Shown piece by piece: positions 17,833 to 26,850 of a stretch of DNA of 64,000 nucleotides. Position numbers and translations under genes: made by a program. The stretch is from Stenotrophomonas sepilia (GTDB lineage: Bacteria > Pseudomonadota > Gammaproteobacteria > Xanthomonadales > Xanthomonadaceae). The stretch lies in assembly GCF_003244875.1 (NCBI RefSeq), contig NZ_LXXZ01000063.1:1-64000 (forward strand). Reading direction: 5' to 3'. The notes beneath the pieces are model-generated. The model was not told the DNA's origin, did no database searches, and was given only the letters and a program-made list of their open reading frames with translations. Within the stretch, counting starts at the first letter, position 1. Each line of letters opens with the position of its first letter.

Positions 17833-18789
17833 TCATAGCGATTTGGCCAGGCGGTACAGCAGGAACGCCCCGAGCAGTTCCAGGCCCAGTGCGATCAGCA
17901 GGATCCTGTGACCGAGCGGGTCGTGCAGCACCGGCTGGAAGAACGCCGGGCTGGAGATCGCCATCAGCACCGCACTGGCGGGTGGCAGCAGCCCCAGCAC
18001 CCAGGCCGACATCCGTGTTTCCGAGGTGGTGGCCGCCAGTTCCTGCTGGGCCTGTTCCAGGTCGCGCATGAAATCGCCCATGCGTTGCAGGATCTGGTCG
18101 GCGCGGCCACCGATGCGCACGCTCACGCCGATCACCACTGCCAGCACCTTCAGTACGTCCATCCGGTACGGCTGCGCGGCCAGGCTCAATGCACGATCCA
18201 GGTCCATGCCGCTGCGCGCATAGCGCACCGTGGTGTCGAGCAGGCCGCGCAGTGGCGCGCTGGTCTGCATCGAAGACACCTGGAACGCGGCCTGCAGGCT
18301 GTTGCCCAGCGCGGTGAGGCGGACCAGGTTGTCGAGAAAGTCCGGCATCTGGTGCAGCAGCTGCGCGCGCAGCTTCGTGATCCGGCGCATCACCCACAGC
18401 CAGCAGCCCAGCAGGTACAGCAGCAGGGTCAGCGGAAACATCCAGGCCGTGCCCAGCCGCATCGCCGCCACGACCGCAAGCACCAGTCCCGGCACCAGCA
18501 GCATCAGTGGCAGCTTCCAGCCCGGCTGAAGGCCGGCGCGCTGCAGGACACCGTCCCACGGCAGTACACGGGTTCCGGCGCTGGCCGGGCGGGTCGAATC
18601 GTTGGCCGCCGCAACGGCAGGCCCGGCCGGTACCGCGCCGGCCGCGCTGCCGCGCGCCAGCTGTTGCTCGGCATGCTGCAGCGAGGCCTGGCGCTGCTCA
18701 CGGCTGGCGGCGGTGCCCCATAGCCAGACGGCCAGCGCCAGCAGCACCGAGATGATGCTCAACACGCCCAGCAGCAGGCCGGTGCCCAT
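17833..18789 (-). CDS. tadB: TadB inner-membrane platform protein (T2SSF)
   Basis: A 318-residue T2SSF protein and the paralogous partner of TadC. Helices lie at about residues 5-25, 100-120, 125-142, 265-285 and 295-312. The conserved segment is MPDFLDNLVRLTALGNSLQAA, then GRADQILQRMGDFMRDLEQA. The Ala/Pro-rich insert at 45-70 (GSAAGAVPAGPAVAAANDS) looks like a linker. It begins 2 bp after the tadA stop and lies 28 bp upstream of tadC. Confidence 0.9.
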   Translation of the reverse strand: MGTGLLLGVLSIISVLLALAVWLWGTAASREQRQASLQHAEQQLARGSAAGAVPAGPAVAAANDSTRPASAGTRVLPWDGVLQRAGLQPGWKLPLMLLVPGLVLAVVAAMRLGTAWMFPLTLLLYLLGCWLWVMRRITKLRAQLLHQMPDFLDNLVRLTALGNSLQAAFQVSSMQTSAPLRGLLDTTVRYARSGMDLDRALSLAAQPYRMDVLKVLAVVIGVSVRIGGRADQILQRMGDFMRDLEQAQQELAATTSETRMSAWVLGLLPPASAVLMAISSPAFFQPVLHDPLGHRILLIALGLELLGAFLLYRLAKSL

Positions 18790-18791
18790 GC

Positions 18792-20138
18792 TCAGAAGTC
18801 CCCGTAGAGCGATTCACGCAGTTGCTGGCGGAACGGCTCCAGCTTGTGCGAGTGCGGATGGAAGCCCAGGCCGATCCAGCGGTCGGTCTCGCGGCCGGCG
18901 GCGTCGATCTGCACCTCGTGGCGGAACATTTCCTGGGTGGTGATCAGGTTGTCACTGACCCCGGTGATCTCGGTGATCGAGACCAGCACCCGGCGCCCGC
19001 TGCCCAGCCGCGAGATCTGGACGATGAAGTCGATGGCGCTGGCAATCTGCCGGCGCAGGCTGTCCTCGCTGCCCTGGAAGCCGGCAAAGCCGGCCAGCAT
19101 CTCGATGCGGTACAGGCAGTCGCGCGGCGTGTTGGCGTGGATGGTGGCCATCGATCCGTCATGGCCGGTGTTCATCGCCTGCAGCATTTCCAGCACTTCC
19201 GCGCCACGCACTTCGCCGACCACGATGCGGTCCGGGCGCATGCGCAGACTGTTGCGCACCAGGTCGCGGATGCTGACCGCGCCCTGGCCCTCGGCGCCAC
19301 CGATGCGGCTTTCCAGGCGCACCACGTGCGGATGGTTCAGCGAAAGCTCGGCGGTGTCCTCCACGGTGATGACGCGCTCGCTGGGTGGCACGTAGCTGGC
19401 CAGTGCGTTCAGCAGCGAGGTCTTGCCGGAGCTGGTGCCGCCGGAGACCAGGATGTTGCATCGGCCCAGCACCATTGCCTTCAGCAGGGCCTGCATCGGT
19501 GCGTCGAAGGTGCCCTTGGCGAGCAGTTCGTCGGGGGTGAACGGGTCCTTGCGGAACTTGCGGATGGACACCATCGGCCCGTCCACCGCCAGTGGCGAGA
19601 TGATCGCGTTGAGGCGGCCGCCGTTGGGCAGGCGCGCATCGACCATCGGATTGGAATCATCCAGCCGGCGGCCAAGCGGCGCGAGGATGCGGCGCAGGAT
19701 GCGCAGCAGGTGGGTGTCATCGGTGAAGCGCTGGGTGGCACGCCGGAGCTGGCCACCCTGCGAAACGTGCACGTCCTTGAAACCGTTGATCAGGATGTCT
19801 TCGATGGAGGGGTCGTGGAGCAGGTCGTCCAGCGGGCCGAAACCGGTCAGCTCCTTGACCAGGCCCTCGGCAACCACCTGCATCTCTTCTTCGTTGATCG
19901 GGATGCGCCATTCCTGGATGAAGCCCACGGTCTGTACCTGCACCCAGCGGGCGATGGTATCCGGGGCCCAGGAATCGATGTCGATGCGCTCGTCCTCGAT
20001 GCTGTTGAGCAGGTGCTCATGCGCGGCCGACAGCACCTTCTGGTACTGCTCGGTCTGTGCGAACGGCAGGTGGCCCGGGCTTTCGTGCAGCAGCGGGCGG
20101 GCAACGGCATGCGGGAACGGGGTTACCTTGTCTTCCAT
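18792..20138 (-). CDS. tadA: TadA/CpaF secretion ATPase
   Basis: A 448-residue GspE-superfamily ATPase that powers Flp pilus assembly. Walker A is VSGGTSSGKTSLLNA. The Asp box (VITVEDTAELSL), the Walker B region (RPDRIVVGEVRGAEVLEML) and the His box (GHDGSMATIHANTPRD) are all intact. The N-terminal all-helical part resembles CpaF (FGPLDDLLHDPSIEDILING). Its start overlaps the end of tadZ by 16 bp, indicating coupling. Confidence 0.95.
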   Translation of the reverse strand: MEDKVTPFPHAVARPLLHESPGHLPFAQTEQYQKVLSAAHEHLLNSIEDERIDIDSWAPDTIARWVQVQTVGFIQEWRIPINEEEMQVVAEGLVKELTGFGPLDDLLHDPSIEDILINGFKDVHVSQGGQLRRATQRFTDDTHLLRILRRILAPLGRRLDDSNPMVDARLPNGGRLNAIISPLAVDGPMVSIRKFRKDPFTPDELLAKGTFDAPMQALLKAMVLGRCNILVSGGTSSGKTSLLNALASYVPPSERVITVEDTAELSLNHPHVVRLESRIGGAEGQGAVSIRDLVRNSLRMRPDRIVVGEVRGAEVLEMLQAMNTGHDGSMATIHANTPRDCLYRIEMLAGFAGFQGSEDSLRRQIASAIDFIVQISRLGSGRRVLVSITEITGVSDNLITTQEMFRHEVQIDAAGRETDRWIGLGFHPHSHKLEPFRQQLRESLYGDF

Positions 20139-21334
20139 TGCGATCCACCCAGGGCAAGGGAGAGTCTTTCCCGCAGGCCATGCGGCTGGACCGGGCAGGC
20201 AGCCGGGTCCAGCCGTGACACAAGCGGGGCGAGGGCACGCAGGTAGGGATCGCGCGGCGCATCCTGCAGCAGCAGGCGGCCCTGGCTGGCGGCAAGGCGC
20301 ACACGCGGTCGTTCAGGCAATGTCGCCAGCAACGGCAGTTCGAAGCGGCGTGCGATCTGTTCCGGGCTCATGCCGCTGCTGTCGTCGTGGCGGTTGATCA
20401 CCAGTTGCAGGCGTTTCTCGCGCTCGCGCTGGCCTGCAAGATGCTTCAGTGCCTGGTCCAGCGAGACCAGCGTGGCGATCGACGCATCGGTGACCAGCCA
20501 GATCTCGTCTGCCTGGTCCAGCAACAGCGGCGGCAGCTGCCGCAGCGGGCAGCCGCCGGCATCACACAGCACGCTGGCGAACACCCCGCGCAGGCGCTGC
20601 AGCAGCGCGCCAGGGTCGGACGGGGGCACGGCATCACTGCCGCCGGCACGGTCCAGCAGCACCAGCCCGGAGTCATGGCGCGCCATCGCGGTGCGTGCAA
20701 GGGTGGCGTCGATGCGGCTGGCGTTGCGCAGCGCATCCTCGTAGTGGAAGCGGCTGTCGAGATTGAGGTACAGCGCAAGGTCACCGGCGGGCTGCGCCAG
20801 TTCCATCAGCAGGCCGTCCTGCTGCACTGCATCGCCCTGGGCGAGGGCCCGCGTCTGTTGCGCCAGCACCGAAATATGTGCGGCCAGGGTACTGGTGCCG
20901 ACGCCTGCGCGCACGCCCAGCAGCACGATCAGGCGCGCCTTGTGCGCGTGCTGCGCCACCGCGGCCGGGCGCGGTGACAGCGCACGCCGCAGGGCCGCCT
21001 CGATGCCGGCGTTGTCACTGTCCAGGTCCAGCACATCGCGCAGGCCGGCGCGCAGCGCGATCACCACGCCTTCGACCTGGCCGGCGCTGGTGGCGCCGAC
21101 CGCGACCAGCGCCAGGTCCGGTTGGGTCTGCTGCAGCTGCTGTGCCAGCACGCTCGAGGCAGCCGCGTGCTCGGGCCGGAAGTCAAGCAGCACCAGGCTC
21201 TGCGGGCCGCGTTGCAGGTCCTGCGCAGACGTCGGCGCACTGCTGTCCTGCCAGTGCAGGGTGGTGGTCGGCGGCAGCTTGGCGGCCAGCCGGGGCAGCA
21301 GTTCGCGGTCAATGCCGTACAGGACCAGGTTCAT
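20123..21334 (-). CDS. tadZ: TadZ/CpaE-like localisation protein with degenerate P-loop
   Basis: A 403-residue protein from the ATG at 21334, which has AAGGA seven bases upstream; a further upstream ATG at 21379 would add 15 residues. An N-terminal receiver-like domain (about 1-110) is followed by a MinD/ParA-like domain. The deviant Walker A position reads LLGVRAGVGTSTLAAHI: the glycines are kept but both lysines of KGGxGKT are replaced. The ParA-type segments LLDRAGGSDAV and LVINRHDDSSG follow. TadZ proteins place the Tad machine at the pole and many are atypical ATPases. It lies between rcpA and tadA. Confidence 0.85.
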   Translation of the reverse strand: MNLVLYGIDRELLPRLAAKLPPTTTLHWQDSSAPTSAQDLQRGPQSLVLLDFRPEHAAASSVLAQQLQQTQPDLALVAVGATSAGQVEGVVIALRAGLRDVLDLDSDNAGIEAALRRALSPRPAAVAQHAHKARLIVLLGVRAGVGTSTLAAHISVLAQQTRALAQGDAVQQDGLLMELAQPAGDLALYLNLDSRFHYEDALRNASRIDATLARTAMARHDSGLVLLDRAGGSDAVPPSDPGALLQRLRGVFASVLCDAGGCPLRQLPPLLLDQADEIWLVTDASIATLVSLDQALKHLAGQREREKRLQLVINRHDDSSGMSPEQIARRFELPLLATLPERPRVRLAASQGRLLLQDAPRDPYLRALAPLVSRLDPAACPVQPHGLRERLSLALGGSQWKTR

Positions 21335-21407
21335 CGGCGGTCCTTGCGGATGCAGCGGCTGGGCGGTGGCGTAGGGCATGGGCGTGGTTCCGCAGGCGTC
21401 ATGGAAG

Positions 21408-22766
21408 TCAGCGCGAGAAGCCGGGCACCGGGTCCTGGCTGACCGGCCCCAGCAACCACGACCCCCATTCGGGAAGATGCGGCTTGGCTTCGCGCTCGCC
21501 AGGCAGCGGCAGTTCGGTGTTGCGTGCCAGCGGCTGCACCAGACGCGGGGTGACGATGATCACCAGCTCCTTGTCCTGGCGCTTGTAGTCGAAGTTGCGG
21601 AAGAACGAACCAATGATCGGCAGGTCGCCCAACAGTGGAATCTTGTTGACGTTGGAGACGATGTTGGAGCTGACCAGGCCACCGATGACGAAGCTCTCGC
21701 CATCACCCAGCTCGACCGTGGTATCGGCGCGACGAGTGGTGATCGAGGGAATCTGCACGTTGTTGAGCACGATCGCGTTGCTGTAGTCCAGGTCGCTCGC
21801 CTCCGGCGCGACCTTCAGCGCGATCCGGTTCGGCGCCAGTACCGTTGGGGTCACGGTCAAGCCGATGCCGAAGGGCTTGTAGGTGATGGTGGTGGTGCCA
21901 AGCCCCTGCGGCTCCAGGATCGGCAGCTCGCCACCGGCCAGGAAGCTGGCGCTCTGGCCGGACAGTGCCACCAGCGTCGGCTCGGCCAGCACGCGCGCCA
22001 TGCCATTGCTCTGCAGCAGTTCGACATCGGCGTTCCACAGTCCCTTGGTCGAGCCGAACACCAGCCGGAACGCCGAGGAAATCGGCGACACGGCCTCGTT
22101 GCTGCTGTTGCCCTCCTTCATGCCGGGCAGCAGGCCGGTATTGCCGGGCAGGCCAGTGCCGGGCCGCGCGAAGCCATAGGCGAAGCCGCCGTTACGGTTC
22201 TGGAAGTTGATGCCGATCTGCTTCATCGCGGTCTTGTTGAACTCGACCACCTTGACCTCGACCTGGACCACGCCCCCACTGTTGATGGTGGACGCATCGG
22301 CAAGCACCCCGTCCTTGCCCAGCGCCATGGCCGCAGTGCGCTGTTCCTGCATGTGCGTGAGCATGCTGTCGGTGCTTCCCTGCAGGAGGCCCTGCTGGTC
22401 CTGCTGGGTGAACACCAGCCCGGTACCGCCGGTGCTGGCGGCGCCCTGTACGGCGCTCTGCACCCGTACCGTCAACCGCTGTGGCTCGGCCTGTCTGCGG
22501 TGCCACAGCAGCAGGGTGGTGGTGCCAGGCGTCTTGCCGACCAGCAGCGCCTGGCGCTGCCCGCGCAGCATCACGATGTCGGCTACACCCGGGTCGGCAA
22601 TGGCCACCCGCTCCAGGTCGGCCGGCAGGTTCCAGGGACGCTGCTCGCGCGCCTGCAGCACCAGGTCATCGGCGGCCACGCTCGCTGCCGGCGCCAGCAG
22701 CACCAGCAGCAGGGCCAGCCAGCGCTGGCGGAGGGAGAGGCGTGGACGGCGGCGACGTTCGGTCAT
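21408..22766 (-). CDS. rcpA: RcpA/CpaC secretin of the Flp pilus
   Basis: A 452-residue outer-membrane secretin. The signal peptide is LLLVLLAPAASVAA. An N-terminal pilus/BON-like domain (about 35-105) includes LERVAIADPGVADIVML and GKTPGTTTLLLW. The secretin core (about 210-420) has VLAEPTLVALSGQSASFLAGGE and the closing block FVIGGLVSSNIVSNVNKIPLLGD split over two strands. It would form the outer-membrane pore for the Flp fibre, with TadD as pilotin-like partner. Confidence 0.93.
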   Translation of the reverse strand: MTERRRRPRLSLRQRWLALLLVLLAPAASVAADDLVLQAREQRPWNLPADLERVAIADPGVADIVMLRGQRQALLVGKTPGTTTLLLWHRRQAEPQRLTVRVQSAVQGAASTGGTGLVFTQQDQQGLLQGSTDSMLTHMQEQRTAAMALGKDGVLADASTINSGGVVQVEVKVVEFNKTAMKQIGINFQNRNGGFAYGFARPGTGLPGNTGLLPGMKEGNSSNEAVSPISSAFRLVFGSTKGLWNADVELLQSNGMARVLAEPTLVALSGQSASFLAGGELPILEPQGLGTTTITYKPFGIGLTVTPTVLAPNRIALKVAPEASDLDYSNAIVLNNVQIPSITTRRADTTVELGDGESFVIGGLVSSNIVSNVNKIPLLGDLPIIGSFFRNFDYKRQDKELVIIVTPRLVQPLARNTELPLPGEREAKPHLPEWGSWLLGPVSQDPVPGFSR

Positions 22767-22784
22767 GGATGCACTCGATGCAGG

Positions 22785-23822
22785 TCAAAGGGAGGCACGG
22801 GATGCGGAACTGTCGCCGCGGATGATCTCGATCCCCGACGCGCGCGGTGCACTGCGACGTGACGCCGGCGCGCGCGCCGGTGCATCCGGGGTGCTGCGTG
22901 GCGGTGCACTGCCACGTCCGGCCAGCGCGTCGCTGTCGATACCGGCAAAGGCGTGGTTCTCCGGCCGCTGTAGGGCGAGCTGCTGTTCGGCGTCGAGCCC
23001 ACGCAGCGGGTCGATCACTCCGCGCGATTGCGGGAACAACGCCAGGTCGGGCAGGCCGGTATCGGCGGGATTGCGCAGGGCCAGGAAAAGTTTGCCCTGC
23101 TGCGCACCCAGCAGCAGCCGGTTGGCGTCGGCCACCGGTACCGCAAGCACCGCGCTGCGTGCGGGTTGCGGCGCTTCATTGCTGCTGCTCTGCGTGCTGC
23201 CACTTCCGGTGATGTCGGCAGCGCGCGGGTCGTTGCGGGTGTCGGCCTCGCTGTCGGAAGTAGTCTCTGTGGCCAGCGGCACGATGTCCTGCTGGCCGTA
23301 GCTCAGAACGCGCAGGCGCGACAGCAGCAGGCGCGTCTGCGCCGCTTCGCCAGGGCTGTTGATGTTGGGCTGGGCGTTGCGCAGGTTGAGGAAGACGTCG
23401 ACGAAATCACCGGGAAGGATGCGGTTGCCGGCACCGACCAGTTCGTCCACGGGTACGGCCAGGGCACGCTCGCCCGGCCGCAGCTGCAGCGAGAAGCCCT
23501 GAGCCAATGCGCTGCCGTTGATCACACTGCCTTCGGCAATGTCCTGCACCGGCACCTTGCCGGTCACGGCGGCAATGCTGGTAGCGGCGCCGGGGACGGG
23601 TGCGGTGCGCTGGGCCAGGCGCAGGCCGTTGGCGCTGATCGGCTCGCCCGCAGGCAGGCGTGCCACGGCTTCGACCACGGTGATCGCCTGGGTCTCGTTG
23701 TGAGCGACCGGCGCGACCGTTGCAGGTGCGGCGGGTTTGCGCCCGATCATGAAGGCGATCAGCGCCAGCAGCACGGCCAGGCCGATCAGGGCGACGGCAG
23801 CGATGCGGGTCAACTTGAGCAT
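22785..23822 (-). CDS. rcpC: RcpC/CpaB pilus assembly protein with SAF domain
   Basis: A 345-residue protein anchored by an N-terminal helix (IAAVALIGLAVLLALIAFMI). A SAF/AFP-like domain follows (about 45-110: VVEAVARLPAGEPISANGL, GKVPVQDIAEGSVI), then the RcpC/CpaB domain (GERALAVPVDELVGAGNRI, PGDFVDVFLNLR). The C-terminal 60 residues are disordered and Arg/Ala/Pro-rich. CpaB-type proteins are periplasmic and sit between secretin and inner-membrane platform, possibly binding peptidoglycan. Confidence 0.9.
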   Translation of the reverse strand: MLKLTRIAAVALIGLAVLLALIAFMIGRKPAAPATVAPVAHNETQAITVVEAVARLPAGEPISANGLRLAQRTAPVPGAATSIAAVTGKVPVQDIAEGSVINGSALAQGFSLQLRPGERALAVPVDELVGAGNRILPGDFVDVFLNLRNAQPNINSPGEAAQTRLLLSRLRVLSYGQQDIVPLATETTSDSEADTRNDPRAADITGSGSTQSSSNEAPQPARSAVLAVPVADANRLLLGAQQGKLFLALRNPADTGLPDLALFPQSRGVIDPLRGLDAEQQLALQRPENHAFAGIDSDALAGRGSAPPRSTPDAPARAPASRRSAPRASGIEIIRGDSSASRASL

Positions 23823-23847
23823 GGAACCATCTCCAAAGTACCGATCA

Positions 23848-24324
23848 TCAATTGCCGCTGCCGAGATCGAGCTGCGCGACCGCGACGCTGCGGATGGGGG
23901 CCTGCATCACCCACTTGTAGAGCGTGGCGGTGCCGGGCAGGAAGGGATGGCTGGCGTAGTCGTAGCTGACCGTCACGGTCATGCACTGGGCCGTGGCCAG
24001 ACCGGCGCAGGGTGCCTGTGCCGACACCACGATGGCGTTGCTGCCCCCCGCGCTGCAGTCCACGTTCTGCCTGGAAAACTGCAGCAACCATTGCATCGAG
24101 GTGCGTGCGGCGACGCAGGCGGCGGTGCGTCGTTCGCTGGCGGTGCCGTAGCGCAGCGAGGCACGCGCGCCTTCGGCCGATGCGGTGGCCAGGGTCTGTT
24201 GCGCCGCCATGATCATCACCCCGGAGAAGGTGAACAGCAGCAGCGGCAACAGGCCGAGCATCAGCATCAGGGCGAACTCGATGCTGGCGACACCGCGTTG
24301 CAGGCGTGGGCTGCGGATGTTCAT
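23848..24324 (-). CDS. tadE: TadE-like pseudopilin
   Basis: A 158-residue protein with the TadE signature at its N-terminus: RLQRGVASIEFALMLMLGLL, with the Gly-Val processing point and Glu five residues later as in pseudopilins. One membrane helix precedes a periplasmic domain with four cysteines. It should be processed by the prepilin peptidase encoded immediately upstream, with which it overlaps by 4 bp. Confidence 0.87.
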   Translation of the reverse strand: MNIRSPRLQRGVASIEFALMLMLGLLPLLLFTFSGVMIMAAQQTLATASAEGARASLRYGTASERRTAACVAARTSMQWLLQFSRQNVDCSAGGSNAIVVSAQAPCAGLATAQCMTVTVSYDYASHPFLPGTATLYKWVMQAPIRSVAVAQLDLGSGN

Positions 24325-24878
24325 GGTGCACCTCCGTAGATGCTGGCCAGCACCCAGCCGATGGCGGCCAGTGCCAGGTAGGCTGCATAGGGAATGCCAC
24401 GTCGTCCCTGGCGGGCGGCCTGCATGTCACGCAGCACCGGATGCGCTTGCCACTGCGTGCTGGTGCGATTGACCTGCATCTGCAGGTGACCGGGCAGCAG
24501 CACGCCCAGGCGGCGACCGGCCAGCACCAGTACGGCATGCAACCCAGCCGCGAGGCTTGCCACCAGCCAGACCGGCAGCAGCGCCTGCCAGCCCAGCATC
24601 AGGCCCAGCACGGCAAAGAACTTCACGTCCCCGGCGCCCATCAAGCGCAGGGCATGGAACGGCAGCAGCGCCAACAGGCCGATCGCCGCGCCGGCAAGGT
24701 GGGGCAGCCACGGCTGGCGCGGCGCACTGAACTGGCCGACCACGATCACCGCAGTGGCGATCACGCATGCGGCGACCAGCCAGTTGTTGGGCACTCGACG
24801 GGCATACAGATCACTGATCGCGATCCGCAGGCACACGCCGATGGCCAACAATCCCAGCACTGTCATCGCACACTCCAT
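24321..24878 (-). CDS. tadV: TadV/CpaA type IV prepilin peptidase
   Basis: A 185-residue aspartic prepilin peptidase. The two catalytic aspartates are in AISDLYARRVPNNW and in the family motif MGAGDVKFFA. Several membrane helices make up the rest, as expected for the short A24 peptidases that lack the methylase domain. It should cleave Flp and TadE. An alternative ATG at 24866 would shorten it by four residues. It lies 77 bp after flp. Confidence 0.92.
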   Translation of the reverse strand: MECAMTVLGLLAIGVCLRIAISDLYARRVPNNWLVAACVIATAVIVVGQFSAPRQPWLPHLAGAAIGLLALLPFHALRLMGAGDVKFFAVLGLMLGWQALLPVWLVASLAAGLHAVLVLAGRRLGVLLPGHLQMQVNRTSTQWQAHPVLRDMQAARQGRRGIPYAAYLALAAIGWVLASIYGGAP

Positions 24879-24955
24879 CGTCCGTCACTGGACGGTCTTC
24901 GCCTGGTTCCATGCGCCCCGCCGTCGCGGCTCTGCCGGCCGCGCGCGGTCGCCGC

Positions 24956-25144
24956 TCAGGTCGTCGAGCCCGAAGCCTTGGTGGCCAGTGCGGAGAGGTT
25001 CTTGAACAGCGTTTCGAAGAACCCCTTGATCTGGTCGTTGCCGACCGCAATCAGGACGCCAGCTATCACGGCAGCCAGCAGCCCGTACTCGAGCGCGGTG
25101 ACGCCGTCTTCTTCCTTCAGGAATTTGCGGATCGATGCGTTCAT
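24956..25144 (-). CDS. flp: Flp-type IVb major pilin
   Basis: A 62-residue prepilin, first gene of the tad locus. The short leader ends in EEDG (residues 11-14), with cleavage after G14. The mature protein begins VTALEYGLLAAVIAGVLI, with E19-Y20 at the Flp-specific Glu-Tyr position and a single hydrophobic helix. I use the ATG at 25144 with GGGAGA eight bases upstream; a TTG two codons earlier is also open. The small size and missing C-terminal disulfide loop are normal for Flp. Only one flp copy is seen. Confidence 0.95.
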   Translation of the reverse strand: MNASIRKFLKEEDGVTALEYGLLAAVIAGVLIAVGNDQIKGFFETLFKNLSALATKASGSTT

Positions 25145-25276
25145 GACCAATGTCTCCCTCTACCTGTCTGCGGATGCAGTACACCTGCGTTGGGCGGTGG
25201 CCCGGCTCCGCCGGGATCGTCCGTGGGCCTCCGCGCGTCCTGGCGGAGGAGGCACGGCGGGATAGGCCCGCTGTGC

Positions 25277-25378
25277 TCAAGCAGGGTGATCATTTCCAGG
25301 CGGGACATCGGCCGCACGGTCGCGACCGGACGGCCCGGGGCCGGTGGTCGAGGCATCCAATGATGCGTGCGTGGTCAT
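25277..25378 (-). CDS. Possible 33-residue leader ORF upstream of flp
   Basis: ATG at 25378 follows GGGGGA and opens a 33-codon frame (MTTHASLDASTTGPGPSGRD and on) that stops 132 bp before flp. The composition is unremarkable and I know no homologue. Another frame (from MSRLEMITLLEHSG) crosses the same DNA. It could be a small protein, a leader peptide or chance. Confidence 0.2.
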   Translation of the reverse strand: MTTHASLDASTTGPGPSGRDRAADVPPGNDHPA

Positions 25379-25807
25379 GCTGTCCCCCTGGGTGCGGCCA
25401 GATCAGATGGCTCGATCACCGTAATGTCGACTTTGCCTGAATGGCGGTTGGCTGCAACCGGAACCTATATGCAAATTCGGCAGAAACCCCGGAATCCTGA
25501 AAATTTCAGATGGTTTTTGTGACGAAAATCCGTTCGCAGGCAAAACGATTCATTGTCGTGCAGATAATGTGATTCGCCTTGTGGTTCCATGCGAAAACCG
25601 TGCCACCTGCTCAGACATTTTCTTCACTTGTGTATCCCGTTTCATCATTCAGCGCCGCGGGTTTACCTTTGCCGATTATTGGGCATACTCGTATTCAAGC
25701 TCTTGCATTGATTTGTACGATCGCATCGACGCCGGCGCTGTCGGCGTGGCAACGGAAATGGATTCTGGATCGTTGCGCGCCCTGTCAGGCAGTGGGGGCC
25801 GCAGCGG
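25379..25807. other. AT-rich divergent intergenic region between flp and the adhesin-associated AraC gene
   Basis: No convincing gene. From about 25440 to 25720 the base composition drops well below the surrounding high-GC sequence. It holds a symmetric element CTGAAAATTTCAG (25497-25509), and must include the promoters for the tad operon (minus) and perhaps for the AraC gene (plus). I could not assign a clear sigma-54 or sigma-70 site. A 95-codon frame on the plus strand (25569-25856) has poor codon use for this genome. Confidence 0.5.
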
Positions 25808-26818
25808 ATGGCGGATCAACGGGGGGACAACACTGTCATGGTCGATGGTGGGGTAGAGGACAGCGACGACAGCGGCCTTCGGTCGATAGACCTGGCCACG
25901 CTGAGCGGCGTGCTTCGCGTCTGCGATGTCGAACTGCTGCTGCTGGATGGCAACGGGCCACGGGCGGCGTTCGCTTCGCGCGTGCACGAGGAAGCCCTGT
26001 TCTGCAGCATCAGCTGCGGCTTCCATTGCCGTGGCCGTTTCATGCTGCCGCCGGACTGGGTGATGCTGGGGTACCTGCACGCCACCGATGAAACGATGAG
26101 CTGGTGCCACGGCGTGCGGCTCTCGCCGGGCATGGCGCTGACGATCATGCCGGAGGGCATCAGTGAGTTCACCCTGAGCCCGGGCACGCACATGACCCTG
26201 ATGCTGGTGCCGGTGGCCCGCGTCCAGCGCAAGCTGACCGAACTGAGCCTGCGCAGCACGCCACCTGCTGGCCAGGCACTTTCGCTGTTCAACCTGGCCA
26301 GCGATGCCACGCCGCTGGCACGCCATTACCAGCAGCTGCACCTGCAGCTGGGGCAGGGTGCAGGCCTGCAGCCGGATGAGACCGAGAACCTGCTGCATGA
26401 GCATGTGCAGGCCCTGCTGGGCGCCGGTGCGGCGGATCGCCCGGGCTGCACCCGTGCGCGGCGCACGCATTATCTGATCGCGCAGCGTGCAGAGAACTTC
26501 ATGCGGCTCAACCTGCGTCGCAATATCTACATGACCGAGATCTGCGATGCCGCCGGCGTCAGCGAGCGCGGCCTGCGCTATGCGTTCGAGGACCTGTTTG
26601 GAACCTCGCCGAACCGCTACCTCTCCATGCTGCGCCTGTGCGCGGCCTGCCGCAGCCTGTCGATGGCGGACTCCAGCCGTCGCTCGGTGAAAGCGATCGC
26701 CCTGAGCTGCGGGCTGTGGGACCTGTCGCGCTTCGCCGACAATTACCGCAAGGTATTCGGCGAACTGCCGCGCGACACCCTGATGCGCGCACCCGCGCAG
26801 ATCGGCCAACCGGCCTGA
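25808..26818 (+). CDS. AraC-family transcriptional regulator
   Basis: A 336-residue regulator. The N-terminal beta-rich sensory domain (about 20-190) includes FCSISCGFHCRGRFMLP and MPEGISEFTLSPG. The C-terminal AraC double helix-turn-helix (about 225-325) has NIYMTEICDAAGVSERGLRYAF and VKAIALSCGLWDLSRFADNY, with the family linker FGTSPNRYLSMLRL. The ATG at 25808 has GGGGG upstream; ATG 25838 is an alternative. It lies between the tad locus and the adhesin and points at the adhesin, its most likely target. The 235-bp gap to the adhesin holds repeated TGCCGGAAT motifs that could be its sites. Confidence 0.9.
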   Translation: MADQRGDNTVMVDGGVEDSDDSGLRSIDLATLSGVLRVCDVELLLLDGNGPRAAFASRVHEEALFCSISCGFHCRGRFMLPPDWVMLGYLHATDETMSWCHGVRLSPGMALTIMPEGISEFTLSPGTHMTLMLVPVARVQRKLTELSLRSTPPAGQALSLFNLASDATPLARHYQQLHLQLGQGAGLQPDETENLLHEHVQALLGAGAADRPGCTRARRTHYLIAQRAENFMRLNLRRNIYMTEICDAAGVSERGLRYAFEDLFGTSPNRYLSMLRLCAACRSLSMADSSRRSVKAIALSCGLWDLSRFADNYRKVFGELPRDTLMRAPAQIGQPA

Positions 26819-26850
26819 TCCAGGCCCGGCAAGGGTTTTTGCGGAGTTTA

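Noticed and set aside
25569..25856. A 95-codon plus-strand frame in the AT-rich islet
   Set aside because: No ribosome site, atypical composition, and it runs into the AraC gene in another frame.
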